Shown here piece by piece: positions 38,208 through 49,900 of a DNA stretch of 64,000 nucleotides. The notes beneath the pieces were generated by a model that had not been told where the DNA came from, ran no database searches, and saw nothing but the letters and a program-made list of their open reading frames with translations. The translations under genes and the position numbers were made by a program. The number at the start of each line of letters is the position of its first letter. Within the stretch, counting starts at the first letter, position 1. Source of the stretch: Neurospora intermedia (Eukaryota > Ascomycota > Sordariomycetes > Sordariales > Sordariaceae); assembly GCA_037102815.1 (NCBI GenBank), contig BTPP01000005.1, forward strand, positions 1-64,000, written 5' to 3'.

Positions 38208-38546
38208 TATTATACGAAGATATACTTTATAAATAATAATAATAGAGAAAGATAGAGTAAGTAATTAGTTATTGGATAGAACTATAGTACGTAACAATTA
38301 ACAATAGTCTTATTAAAGGAAGCTAAAGATAAGACCTATCGCGAGCCTCAACTTAGGACTTCGTATACGATTTCACTAAGTGTGAGTAAGATAGATGTAA
38401 GGTTGGTATAATATAAATTAATAATCCGTTAACTTTAACAGAGGTTAACGGGACGAGCACTTTTATATAACAGACTATGCGCTCTAACGAGCCGCTACTA
38501 TAATAAGATAGAGCATCTAAGTATCCACTAAGAATGCCCTATAACA
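38208..38546 (-). mobile_element. 339-bp LTR-like repeat, copy B (lightly damaged, apparently solo)
   Basis: Same length and orientation as 1311-1649, starting TATTATACGAAG and ending CCTATAACA, consistent with original TGTTAC...GTAACA ends. It keeps many more CA and TG dinucleotides than copy A. No coding sequence or polypurine tract of the same family is recognisable next to it, so it looks like a solo LTR. A clear target-site duplication was not seen. Confidence 0.65.
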
Positions 38547-39229
38547 ACTACCCTACCGCCTTCGACCTTTTTTTCTATTGTTAGAATTATATCCTCTATA
38601 ATAATAATAATAAGAATTTTAATATTAATACTCTTGCTAATATAACTTTTTATTTCTATTTAGAAGTAGCCCCCCTCTTTTACCGCTATTTCCTACTTAT
38701 AATAGTAATAAAAACTTTAATTTAAACCCGGGCGAAATAAAGGAGGAAAATAATAATAAATTCTAGGAGGGAGATTACCTATAGCGAATCGACCCCCGCG
38801 CCGGCTTTTATTAATTTACTAAAGGTTACCTTTATAATAATTATAAAAAGTATTTATACGATTATTTAATAGATTATAATAATTTAATAGAAATATAGTA
38901 TATTTATAATTTATTAAGGTAAATCGAATTAAGTACCTATAGTAAAATAGGTATACTTTTTCTTTCCTAGGCACTTTTATATAGGATTCTAACTTTTTAT
39001 AAAATAACCAACTCCTATACTACCGGTTATATTATAATAGTTATAATAATTATCCTTGTCTCCCGCTTTTAAAAGCCTAACCCCGCTATAATATTTACGA
39101 ATTCCTATACCGCTAATTACAATAATTAAACCGCTTACGTAGCCGCTACTTCTATTATCCCCCGTTATACCGTTCTTATTATTTCCCTACCCTAACGTTC
39201 GTTTTTTTAATACGTTATTTACTAATAAT
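38547..39229. other. RIP-type spacer
   Basis: About 680 bp of AT-rich RIP-type DNA without a recognisable gene or repeat. It may include the left, unrecognised end of the Tc1/mariner relic that follows. Confidence 0.5.
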
Positions 39230-40860
39230 AGTACTATTAATATTTTTAAATTTAATTTTAATTAAACGTTTCGCTTTACTTTAATTAAAATATATAAACG
39301 GTCTGCCCCTATTATATATAAGGAGAGGGTAATAGTTAAAGTATTACGTAAGTACGTTAAAATAAGCTACAAAATTATTATGGCGGTACTTAACCTTATT
39401 AAATAGTAAGTATAGTATATATATATTGCTATTACTATACTTTAATATTAGAAGGAGGGTAGAATATTAAATATACTTTATAAAATTACTAATATAATTA
39501 AAATTTATTTAAATACCCTTAATAAAATTAAACGGTTTTTACTTTAATATAAATTTAAAAAGCAATTCCCTATATTAGAGAGCTTAACTTGCCGCACCGT
39601 CCCTAATGTCCTTATACACCCTTTTTAACTTCGCGCACCCTATGTCAGCTAACATAATTACAAGCCGTTTTCACGTACAAACTTCTGTATTTTTAATAAT
39701 TCCGAGCATTATAGTACACTAAGGTAGAAGGGCCTTGAAATACTTTAATATAATGAATTATAAAGTATAAGCACCGTTATATTAATTGAGTATAGTCGAT
39801 TTGGGGGTGTAGATATAGTCGGGTTGGGGGTTTGTAGTTATATAGAGGTAAAAATGTAGCCTTAACTATACGGAAAATATTGTATTTTGAAATCGTTAAA
39901 GTTTTATTAACATACGGATGGATGTTATATAACATTTCAAAAGTGGGTTTTACTATATAAAACGCGCTACTTTATATATTAGCTGCTATCGGCTGGCATG
40001 TGGGGAAAAAGGGGTGCGCGAAGTCAAAATAGGGTGCGTGAGGACATTGGGGACGGTGCGGCAAGTTAAGCTCATATTAGAACTATATAGGTATAAGGCT
40101 ATTCAAACCGCTATAGAAATATAAAGTATATATCGGATACTCTAACCTATACAATAGCCGCTTACTCTAATATAAAATAAATACGCCTAATATTTATATT
40201 ATACTTTGCCGGTTTAACTATATTAAATTGGGAGCGCTAGATTTAGAGTAATAAAATGTAAATTAATAGATTGGGTTCTAACTATAAATTTATTACTATT
40301 TTACTAAATAAAAACCCTTAAAACTTCGTTAAAATATATTAGAGAATAAATAATTAAATATTCTAGGGTTATTTTACTAATAATATTAAAGGTCCTTCTA
40401 TTATATAAAAGAAGGATTAGGGTAAAATTAATAGTAATACGTATTAGTAATATATTTTACCTCTTTATTACAATTTTTAACGCTAGAATTTTACTTTCGT
40501 AGTTCAATAGGATAACGCTCCTACTTATAATTTAAAGGCTATAAGAACGTTTATAGCTACTACCTTCCTTAATATTGAAATTGTAAAATAGCCCGTGTAT
40601 TCCCCTAATTTAAACCCTATTAAGTACGTATAGCTAGTAATAAAGCGGTAGATTGAAAAAGAATACCCTATACGGCCGATTGGGAATAGCCTCAAATCGT
40701 CGGTTGAGTAGGTATAGGAAGCTATAGAGCCGGATTATTTATTGAAATTAGTTTACTCAATGCTTTGTAGAATTTAGGAATGTATCCGGGCAAAAGGGAA
40801 GTATACTAGGTACTAACAGCTACCCGGAGAACCCTGGTTTTAGTATAGGAAATCGACTAA
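39230..40860 (+). pseudogene. Tc1/mariner-type transposase relic, split by a MITE
   Basis: The plus-strand frame reads as a Tc1/mariner DDE transposase. The N-terminal part precedes the MITE (39230-39579). The catalytic core follows it, with VQQDNAPTYNLKAIRTF at about 40.5 kb, where the intact family has the second catalytic Asp in Q-D-N-A-P, then SPNLNPIKYV (family consensus SPDLNPIEHVW) and the usual C-terminal segment ending GKYTRY near 40.81 kb. RIP has altered Trp and Gln codons to stops, and the third catalytic acid of the usual LNPIE is now Lys. The terminal inverted repeats of the element were not identified. It marks the inner edge of the RIP-damaged zone. Confidence 0.8.
39580..40073. 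mobile_element. 494-bp MITE with about 62-bp terminal inverted repeats
   Basis: The left end begins GAGCTTAACTTGCCGCACCG and the right end is its inverse complement, with similarity over about 62 bp. The flanks are a perfect 8-bp direct repeat, ATATTAGA, at 39572-39579 and 40074-40081: a target-site duplication. There is no coding capacity. Eight-bp duplications are typical of hAT and some P/Mutator-like families, but the terminal sequence is not a standard hAT CAGGG end, so the superfamily is open. The right arm is nearly free of RIP changes, whereas the left arm has several CA-to-TA/TG-to-TA differences from it. The duplicated target is itself RIP-like AT-rich sequence, so insertion probably came after the transposase had decayed. 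Confidence 0.88.
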
Positions 40861-41133
40861 TCTCCGGTCTTTTTTGGTCTCTGAGTGGTATCTGTGGATC
40901 TGATGGATGTGATTTTACTGGTTGAAGGCCCATGTCGAAAAAGATACAAAATCCCTGCTTTGTACCAAGCTAACGAACTTACTAGGGCTGGATTGTACAC
41001 TAGCACAAGGGAAAGCACACAGGGAGCATTGTAGAGTACCTACCCAAACCCTCTAAGAGAAAGTAAGAAGGGAGAGAAACCGTCCAATTAGAAACCTGGA
41101 GCGGAGAAATATCCAAGACGGACTACTCTACAT
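40861..41133. other. Boundary from RIP-damaged to normal DNA
   Basis: Within roughly 100 bp around 40860 the sequence changes from RIP-depleted to normal dinucleotide use (for example GTGGATCTGATGGATGTG at 40893-40910). The remainder is the presumed 3' untranslated region of the SET gene on the minus strand. Confidence 0.7.
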
Positions 41134-42129
41134 TTACTCCATCCACAACCACGTCTTAAATGCTCGCGAGTCTTTATCCACGGGCGCTGTCTCTTGCGTC
41201 TTCTTTCTTCCGTACAATCCCCAAGCCGCATGCCTCGTAGGGTTCGCAGCTAAGCGCTCAAAGTTCTTTACAGTCTCCGAATCATTACCCTCGACAGTCC
41301 TTGCATGCTCCAACGCCATTCGAATCAACTCCCCCGCTCTCGCCTTATCATCAGTCGCAGCCATCATCTGGAAGGCATCATAATAGGCGCGATACACCTG
41401 GCTATTGTACGTACCCTTATCGTCGAGTAGCGACAGCATCCTGCGCACCATCCCAAGTCCAAGTTTGATATTGCTTCCCGCGCTGAGAATAGCCTGATCC
41501 AGTCTATGGATGGTGGCAAGCCTCTCATCGCTGGCCCTACGTTGATCGGGGGGCAATGAGCACAACTCGCATGCGCAGTCAAAGTTGAACTTGATCTTGA
41601 GAATGGACTGACGCTCGACATACGGCGCAAAGTGTCCAATGTAAGAGATGGTGATCTCCTCTCCCTTTTTGATGTCACGGACAGCATGGATGGTCTCGCG
41701 GTTGATGCGTGAATTCCAGCTGTTCTGCGTGTTTGGGTTGCAAGCGTGGTTGATACGCGATGCTTCAATGAACAGGCCACCACCGACGGGCGGCGAGCCG
41801 AGGCCGAGCATGTTCGTCTTGCAGATGGCGAGGAAAGGGCTGAACGTGGTGCCGTGGCAGTTGTGCAGACTGAGGAAGGCACGTTGCTGATCTTTGTCGA
41901 GTGTCTTGAGTTGCTCAGTAAGGTGCTTCTCGACGACTTGGTTGCCTCTTTCCATAACGTTGGTCGGCACAATGAAGAGCGGCTTTTCAGCCATGATGCG
42001 CGTGCCTTTGGCGATGTCTTGGGTTGCGATGACGCCGGTACCCTTGTTGGGAATTGGGACGATATCGTAAAGTCTTTGGTGGTTGTTCGTCGCCATCGTG
42101 TGTGCTTCTTGAACGAATTGGGGGAGCAA
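41134..42129 (-). CDS. SET-domain protein (SMYD/SET5-like lysine methyltransferase family)
   Basis: A single-exon protein of 331 residues. SET-domain landmarks are in order: GTG-(V)-x-A-x-D-I-x-x-G near residues 30-42, E-K-P-L-F at 48-52, RINHACNPN at 125-133 (the N-H-x-C core that binds S-adenosylmethionine), GEEITISY at 156-163, and the Cys cluster FNFDCACELC at 181-190 that serves as a post-SET zinc site. There is no MYND zinc finger, as in many fungal SET proteins of this type. The substrate could be histone or non-histone lysines; nothing in the sequence decides. A second ATG at residue 12 (MATNNH) is an equally good start. It is the first intact gene inward of the RIP-damaged subtelomere, so position effects on its expression are plausible. 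Confidence 0.9.
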   Translation of the reverse strand: MLPQFVQEAHTMATNNHQRLYDIVPIPNKGTGVIATQDIAKGTRIMAEKPLFIVPTNVMERGNQVVEKHLTEQLKTLDKDQQRAFLSLHNCHGTTFSPFLAICKTNMLGLGSPPVGGGLFIEASRINHACNPNTQNSWNSRINRETIHAVRDIKKGEEITISYIGHFAPYVERQSILKIKFNFDCACELCSLPPDQRRASDERLATIHRLDQAILSAGSNIKLGLGMVRRMLSLLDDKGTYNSQVYRAYYDAFQMMAATDDKARAGELIRMALEHARTVEGNDSETVKNFERLAANPTRHAAWGLYGRKKTQETAPVDKDSRAFKTWLWME

Positions 42130-42143
42130 AGCTTGCGGATCAA

Positions 42144-43314
42144 TGTGAAGAAATGAAGAAAGTTGTCTGTTTGGTTCCGTCAGAGGTGAGTTGGGTGAGC
42201 TTTCTTACCACTATATATCCCGCTTTGTATATGACCGATGACCCCAAGTTGTTGCCTTGACGGAGGAGGGCCTGACCCAGCAAACTACTATGCATATTAG
42301 AACTTAGATGTGAGTCTTCCATGTCTGTTTGTGGTCGTCGATGCAGGACTCAGGTGGTTTGCCAACAGCTTTGGGCCTCTCGCAGAGACCAGGGCGACCA
42401 ATCTTATCACTTTGTCGTTTTTCTCATGGGCCTCCCACTTCAATGTCCGGCAAGCAGCGCTGTGAATTCTTTGTCGTCATTGGCCGCCTTTGCAACCCGC
42501 CATTCGTCCACAAGCCGGTTGAAATTCACCATGTTGCTGTGGACATTGCTGAAGCGCTTGTTGGCCATCAGCGTGTGAGGGCCGGGAAGTTGCAGTTAAC
42601 TCACTTGAGTTAGCAAACTCTCACCGGATTGATATCATCGTCAGACAAAGTGTCATGGAATACACTCACAAATGCTTCGAGTTCACCTGTCAATGCTCCA
42701 GCATGACGGGCCCCGCTCCCCGAGAGGCCATATGGAGATTGTTCTGATCGTCTCCCTGGATTCTCAGTGAAGATAACGTTGAAGAGACTTCAGGGACACA
42801 ATATATCTTGGGATGCTGCGGTCTCCGAAGACAAAGTCTGATGCTAGGTAGGATCAAATGTTAGTCTACCTCTAGTGATGCGCCTTGGGGTTATCCCCAA
42901 CCCTATCCTCCTCCACTTCGGCGTACTCGCTGTGTTACACATATTGCTTCACTCCAGTCCTGGTCATCGTCCATCGCATGGCGCACAAATGGCAGCCGGC
43001 GGCACTAATTGCCCCTTGTCCACAGGCTGTGCAGGAAGGTCGCCCTCCGGGATGGAACTAGCAAGTCGGACGGCATTTCCTTTTCAAAATCAGATACATA
43101 CCTCTACTTGATTGCTCTTGCTTCCTTGTTGGATTGGCTGCCTTGGGTGAGGACGGGAGATCGAGGAGGAGGAGTAGCAACCAAATGCCTGTTTTGCAAT
43201 TTGCACTGGTTACACCCCCTGAAGCAAACTCAGCTACAGTACACATTTACAGCGGCTTTACACAACCAACTGCTGGAAACCCCTCCTCACCCCGCACGAC
43301 CCTCCTCCTCCCCA
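42144..43314. other. Intergenic region, no gene recognised
   Basis: About 1.2 kb between the SET gene (its promoter side) and the 3' end of the glycosyltransferase-like gene. Several open frames of 60-95 codons exist on the plus strand, but none has recognisable domains or codon bias. Normal dinucleotide content; no repeats noted. Confidence 0.6.
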
Positions 43315-45432
43315 CTACCAACCCCCACCGGTCCCTCCATTCCCCTCCTCCTCCGCATTCCAATCCCTTTCGACCCTCCACGCATCATTCAACCCATTTC
43401 CCTTTCCCTCGTCCTTCCCAGCCGCCCACTTCTTCGCAAGATCACACCCACGATGTCCCCATTTCTGCGAATATACCGCCCGTCCTGTCTCGATCCACAT
43501 CTCCACGCCGGTTCCGAAACCCTCTGCGTCCCGATAAAACGGCTCTCCTTGTCCTCCCTGCTGCTTCATCTGCCAGCTCTTGGTCCGCCCATCGTAGCCG
43601 TTGCCGCGGGCATACTTGGCACGTTCCATGCGACGGGCCGTCGACAACAAGTTGGCGTGCGTTTCAGCTTCCGTGAACTCGGATGTGTCTTTCGCCGTCA
43701 CCGCTGCTGCTGAACTGGCTTCCGCTTTCTGATTCCGGGCCGGGGGGTCAGGATCGCCGGGAAAGGAAGCTTTGATACCCGGGATACGGAACAGCGCGCC
43801 GATGTCGTCGAGAACGGTGCTCACGTCCAGGATGTGCCCTACCTCTGTTGCTGGTGCTGTGGACTCGTTCTGTGTGTAGCCCGCCCACATCAATCGTGTG
43901 TACATGTCGCAGTCGGTACCGTAAAAGGGAATGTGCGTGTCCCAGCCGCCAACGGAGAGGATCGCATCCCGGTGGACGAGGGTGAGATGGTCGTAGGAAA
44001 AGAAGTGATGAGCCCACTTGGGATGGGAAGGGTCGCGGTATTGGCGAAGGGTATGGAGGGCATTGGCGTAGAGAGAGCGGTACATGTATTCCTCGGCCTC
44101 GTTGTTCTCGAACGTATTGCTGGACTTGTCGAGCTTGGCAGCGGCAGCTGGAGAGTACGACGGGCGTCGGTTCTCGTAAGAGAAGACGATCAGGTCTTGA
44201 TGTGACCAAAAGTATTCGGTCCAGCCGCGTTGGAGAGCAGTCCTGTGCCCATGTCACTGATCAGCAGTCGTCGTGATCGGAAGGAAAATGGGGGAACTAA
44301 CCAAGCAAAGAAGTTCTGCAACTGCGCAAATGTCAACAGCGTCGGAGTCTGCAATCCAGTAAGTCAGCCAGTATCCATGTCATTCTTTCGTCCCTTGTCT
44401 ATCCCCTCTTCCCATCTCCTCGGCTCTCCTTCTGCTCCTCCTACACGCACGCTTCTCAACCCCTCAACGCACACCACCCGTGTCCACGACCCTCTACCTT
44501 TTCTTGTACCCGTCAGGACTAGAATCGCCTTTCTGCCCAGGCGAAACGGGTATGTCCCCAGTTTCATCCTTTCCGTTCCTGGGGATCAAGCCCAAGTCGG
44601 GGTCAGCATTAGAAACGGCACTTACGGAAATCACGGTCACTCCAAGCATCCCCAGCTGCGTTGAGTTCATAAAGAACGGATTTTGCAAACCCAACAACCC
44701 CCGCTCATTGGCGTCCATTACCCCTGTGTTCTCGATAACATAGATCTCTTCCGCCGGCCAGCCTGCTGCAATGTAGCTGGACACACATTGCAGTAGCAGC
44801 GGCCAGTTGCGAGTGAACCCGATCAGTAGCGGTGCTACGCCGGTCGGGTTGAGGCTGGAGTGGTAAGATGACGAGGCGGGAGGATAGAGGCGACGGCCGA
44901 AAGATTTGCTGCCGAAGCGGGAGAAGTAAGACCTCGAGGGCTGTTGGGTAAGTTCCTTGGATCGAGAAGGGTGGAGGTGGCGAAAGTGCGAGGGGCGGTT
45001 GATCTCAGGTGCCTGTAGAAGCCTTTTCAGTTTGCGAGGCGTCAAGTCGGAAGAGAGGAGGGGGAAAGGGTCAATAATTGGAGGAGATAGAGGGGTGGGA
45101 GGGAGGAAGACAGGTGGAGATACGGAGGCAATTTCCGCTTCGTTCCAGGTAAAAAAGTCCTCTTGGAGCTTTGCTTGGGGGACGACGGGCCGGTGGACAT
45201 CTCCGGCGCCGTATGGTGGGAGATGTGTCATGCCGGAAATATGATTGGAAGACATAGGGGCGTTATCTGAGGAATCATTGGGCGGATTTGACAGGTTGGA
45301 CGACCAGCTAATGAGGGAGACAGAAAAGAGGAAATGGGCGGTAGTAAGGAAAAAACAAGCAAGGAGGAGGCGATAGCAGATACGGGTGGGAAAGTACGAG
45401 AGTCTCGCGAGGTTGATGATTGTTCGTGCCAT
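43315..45432 (-). CDS. Type II membrane glycosyltransferase-like protein, three exons
   Basis: Predicted exons (minus strand) are 45432-44626, 44348-44302 and 44242-43315, giving about 593 residues. Intron 1 (44625-44349, 277 bp) runs GTAAGT...TTGCAG in phase 0. Intron 2 (44301-44243, 59 bp) runs GTTAGT...GCACAG and splits a Trp codon, restoring FFAWTALQRGWTEYFW. The start MARTII was chosen because a single hydrophobic segment (about residues 20-43) follows at once, as in Golgi type II enzymes; longer upstream frames lack this. Next come a Pro/Ser-rich stem, a region starting PLLIGFTRNWPLLLQCVSSY, and GGWDTHIPFYGTDCDMYTRL, which resembles the G-G-W-D ... D-x-D acceptor-side motif of GT-A enzymes. 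Exact family, donor and acceptor are unknown. The C-terminus is Gly-rich and low complexity. Confidence 0.8.
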
Positions 45433-46978
45433 TTTGGGCTGGGGGCAGGATAGAACGGGATGGGATGGGATGATCCGTGCTGTGTTGGTGTCGAGGAGAA
45501 CAGAAAAGGGGAGCAGCAGATAATCCAGGCGATGGATAGGTAGCCAAAGTTCGTGGACTGGGCAAGGAAAAGATGTAAACATCGCAGCTACTCGCAATAT
45601 GTATTGCAGACACGACCCACAGAATCAGGTAGGGCCAATATGTCAACATGTGCCGGTTTGGCCCAGATCAAAGAGGGAGGCTGCAGCGCCTCTGTGCAGG
45701 AACCTGGAAATCCAGCATCATCTGCGATTGGAAACAACTACCGCAAAGACTCGGGGTATAGTTTTTCAACTTCCAGGGAAATCAGGCATAATCAGACATA
45801 TATATGCTCGATTCTGTGGCTTTTATGCCTTCAAAAAAGAGTGGAGGAGACGTGTTACCATCCCAAAGCACTATTAATTCGATTCCTTTAGAGCTCCGCC
45901 TTTTCCCACCTATTTCTTCAAGGGAGCTGGAGGGTGGAGACAATTAGAATCACCATCTTGCATAAAAATTTTGGTGGGCATAAATGTTGCAGTACCTACT
46001 ATGCTTGCCGACCCTGCTTGATTTCCCTGGAAGTTGAAAAGCTATGCCCCAAATCTTTGCGGTAGAACTAGCACTTGATGCAAAAAGCTTGGAACTGGTC
46101 ACGCTAGAATTGATATCCAAATCGCCTTCATTGCTATCTATTTCAACATTGAACTTGGTAGGCCTCACCGATGCGCCTCAGAGGGCTGCTTAAAGGCATT
46201 TTCCCCGCGCGCTTCTCCGCCTCTGGGCTCACCCTCCTCCCGTCTTTTGAGTCTGCTATGCCAGCAGTCGCCTCCAAAGACCCAAGGCACGAGCTTGATC
46301 TTCTCATCCTATCAAAGTAAAAGCGGACAAAGTCTATTGTACAGGAAGCGGAGTAAAAACATATTGTACAAGCGGTGGTGCGAGCTAGCATTGAAAAGAG
46401 ACAAAGTGAACAAAGGGAAAGTGTAGGTACCTAGAAATGCATTGCTCGTCCGTCAACAAGGAGCACCAAGATGCAAAACATCCAACAAAAACCAAGACGT
46501 GCTTTAGTGTTCCGCCCCCCAGAGGCTCCCACTTTTAGCAGGACCACCCGTTTCATTCCGTGTAGACCAGTCCGTGCGTGAATGATAGTAGAAAGACGGA
46601 GGAGATTATGAATGATGAAGCGTGTAATGCAGAGCATGATGATGACGATGATAGAAGATAGAAGTTCGGAGTGAAATGTCCCTTTAGGTATCCTGAAGTG
46701 CAGACGTGATGAACAAAAAAGAGAGAAAACAAAAGAACGCAACCACCCTCCTTGAGCGCCCAATGCCATAAGATATGTTATCCTAAACCAAAAGAAATGA
46801 AGCCGTGTTACTTTGACAGCGTGAGGTGTATGAGCACGGGTATTGGGTTCGTCCTTCAGATAAATCCTTCTTCCCGGCGGTCACGAAGCGGATGACGAGG
46901 CGGACGTGGCGGACAAGGCTGACAATGATCCCACCCGAGAAACTGCTCATCATACCCAACGGTGGCAGACGCAAGACA
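45433..46978. other. Intergenic region between two minus-strand genes
   Basis: Holds the 5' flank of the glycosyltransferase-like gene and the 3' flank of the DOCK gene, plus the inverted repeat described separately. No coding gene recognised. Confidence 0.6.
45740..46063. repeat. Inverted repeat (foldback element or MITE), arms at least 49 bp
   Basis: The arm at 45740-45788 and the inverse complement of 46015-46063 match at 44 of 49 positions by hand. All five differences are transitions, as RIP or deamination would give. Weaker similarity extends outward (GCATCA...CTACCGC) and inward (TTTATGCC). The core reads AACTTCCAGGGAAATCA. The loop is 226 bp. No coding capacity. The two arms give similar open peptides on opposite strands (for example FQLPGKS), which is a by-product of the inverted repeat. 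Confidence 0.8.
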
Positions 46979-49900
46979 CTATTCCTCATCCAGTGCCCCC
47001 ATCTTTCCATCCCCCTTTCCACTCTTCTTCATATTTCCCAACTTCAGCATGCTTAGCCTTTTCTTGACACTCGCACTGCCGTTGTGGAACTTGTCTTTGA
47101 GCTCCTTCAAGTCTCTGTCCTCCTCCTTGTCCTCCTTATCTTTCTTGCTCTTCTTTTCCTTCTTCCCATATCCACTAACAGACACGCCATTCAGCGCCGC
47201 TGCCGCCGCTCCGCGTTCCCTTTCTCGGTCAAGCTGGTCGGATTGCGATTGCAAGGGTGAATCCAAGTTGGGCTGAGAAATAGAAGGGGATGAGTACTCC
47301 GTCTGCCAGTCCGTATTTCCACCAACACTGTCAGCTACGCCATTGATAGCGTTAATAAGGTGAACCTTATCGGAAGAGCTGAAACCGCGAAGGAAGGAGC
47401 GGCGGTTCGCCTTCCCTATCGACCCGTACCCTTCTTGTGTGTTGTCGGTTGGCTGCTGCTGCTGCTCTTTCCTGCTTTGAATTACATTGCTGGGGACAGA
47501 GGGGCTTCGGTCGCCATTGGTGGTGGGCGTGTTCATCACCGTTGCTGACGCTGATCCAGCGTGCATGTCCTCGTGAGATTTGGACCTGCTGGCGAGGTTG
47601 TGCTCGCTACCGTTCAGTAGGTGGGGGATAGAACCGGTTGACGATAGCTGATGAGCCGTGGGGGAGTTCCCATCCTTCCTCCTTCCTCCCAAGAAACTCA
47701 GCCTTGCACCGCGTCCTTGCCGTAGGGAAACGGGTTGGGAAATTCCGGTGCTAACCACAATTTCGCCTAAAACATCTGTTGTCTCGCTTGCGGTATGAGC
47801 ATGGCCTTGAGCGTTTGAGGAGATGCCGAGACCGTGGCCATTGGCCAAAGAAGCAGTGGCGGATAGGTGGTGTTTGTGCTGTCCGGTTGCGGAATTGAAA
47901 GCTGAAGGCCCCGGTGATCGTGGCCAGGTTGGCGAGGGTGTGATACCGCCGGTGCGTTCGCTGCTGGGAGAGGGATGGGGAGCGCGGGCGGGTGGCGGTG
48001 TGAAGATTGCGATTTCGGGGGCGAATGTTCGTTCAAAGACTGTCTGGGTTAGCGCCACATCGTCCAGCACGATGGTAACACAGGGGGACTTACACTTCTG
48101 CAAATCTTGCCCATGTTTCCTGACCATCTCCCTAGGGCTCTTCGCAAAGGTTGCCAAACACCTCTTGATCATAATCGCATGATCCACCAACGCCATCTTG
48201 ATGGCGTTCTCTTGAGCATCAATCTCTGGGGGGGCGTCTTCCTCGTCCTCATCCTCATCACTCCCGCATCTTATTGTGATTGGCGTCGTGCTCCCCATTC
48301 CAGGAATCAGCTCTCGGTACCTGCTCACACTCGCTTCGCTCTCCGGATTTACACTGATGCTGACCGCATCGACCAACAACATCACGGTAGCCTCGTCACT
48401 TCCCTCCCCCCCTTGCGCCTGTCCTTCTGCTACCTTCTTCTCAACAGCCGTCATCTCTCCCGTTTTTCTCACGATCCTCTCCAGGGCCGTCTCCTTTGCT
48501 GTCAACCTCACATGCTTGATTTCAACGATCTCGCTCCGTTTGAGTATGGTTGGGAAAGGTTCGGCGGTGGTGTAGAGGGTCTTCTCGGCGTAATGATCCC
48601 TTACATCCCCGTTGGTGTCTCTCTTTGTGCTGACGCTAAACGTTTGAGGACTGGAAGAGATAAGATAGTCGCGGATGATTTGTGGAACGCGGGCGCGCTG
48701 GAAGACGGTATGCGTGAGGTCACGGTGGGGGGATATGGCTGATATGATTAGGAACTGGCCTTCAACGTCGTACTCTGCAGTGTCACGGTCATAAGAAGGG
48801 GTGATGATCTGCGCAGAGGGATACATCTCCTGCATGCGATCGGTGAATCCAGCCGTGCGTTCGGTAGGGGATGCGCCCTCGAAGACGAAAGCCTTGTCGC
48901 GTACGGAAGGAGGGAAGCCGAGACCCTTGTAGACGACTTTGAAGTACTTGGGTATGAGCTTGTCGGTCTTGTGTGCGATGGTCTCGTAAATGGTGGCAAT
49001 GGCCCGTTGCGTGCGGGCGAGCTTAGCGAAGTCGAAGATGTTGGACTCATACTGGGCTTGGAGCTCTTTGTACGCAGCGAGCGCGCAGGACCAGGCGTGC
49101 CCGTCTTCAAAGTGCCTGATCATGTCGAAGTAGATGCGCTCCTTACGCTCGAAGTGGGATTGCGCTGGAAAGCAAGGATCATCAAGGGCGGGTGTGGTTT
49201 TGAGAGGGTCCCAGTCGTAGAGGTCTGCGTGCAGGCGCAGAGCGAGCCCAGCTTCGGTGTAGTTCCGGGCCGAGGCTTGGAGGCTGGCGAGCTGGTGGAC
49301 GTAGCGGATGAAGATTTCCTCCTTGTGCATGTCGCGAAGGAACTCCATGAGACGGAGGCGGTGAACGAGGTTGGAGGTTTCACCTGAACCGTCACCGCCG
49401 TGGACGGCAACCAGCAAATCGAGGAACTCGTCGACTGTACCCATCAGCTTACGGATGGCAGTGTACAATGGCTCGTCTGGGATCTTGGAGAGGGGTTCAA
49501 AGCGGTCCAGAAGCTCGCTCACAAACAGCTTCTGGAGGATACTCTCTGTCAATGGCTTTTCCTTAAAGTAGCCATCAAGACAGTCGATGATCTCCATCTG
49601 AATGACTGACAAATCCTCGCTCAGGGTCCACTCGCTGACAATCATGGTCTGCAGAACCTCTACAGCCATCCTCCGGAGACCCTCGTGGACACTAAGACAA
49701 AGCTCAACAATGGGCCCAACAAGCGTAGGCACATACTGCACCTGATAACCACCCATCTTAGACAGCCCATACCGTGCCCTCTCCTCCAGGCTTGTCTCCC
49801 ATCCAATAGCCTCCCACGTTTTCCTCAGCAGATCGGCTCCGTGCTCTCTGACATCGCCTGCAATCTTCCAGACTGCTCTTCTCTTTTGCTCCGGGAACGT

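Noticed and set aside
41364-42143. 259-codon minus-strand frame overlapping the SET gene
   Set aside because: Alternative frame of the same DNA with Ser/Arg-rich composition. The SET motifs are in the other frame.
43009-43713. 234-codon plus-strand frame
   Set aside because: Antisense to the third exon of the glycosyltransferase-like gene. Low-complexity Pro/Leu-rich translation.
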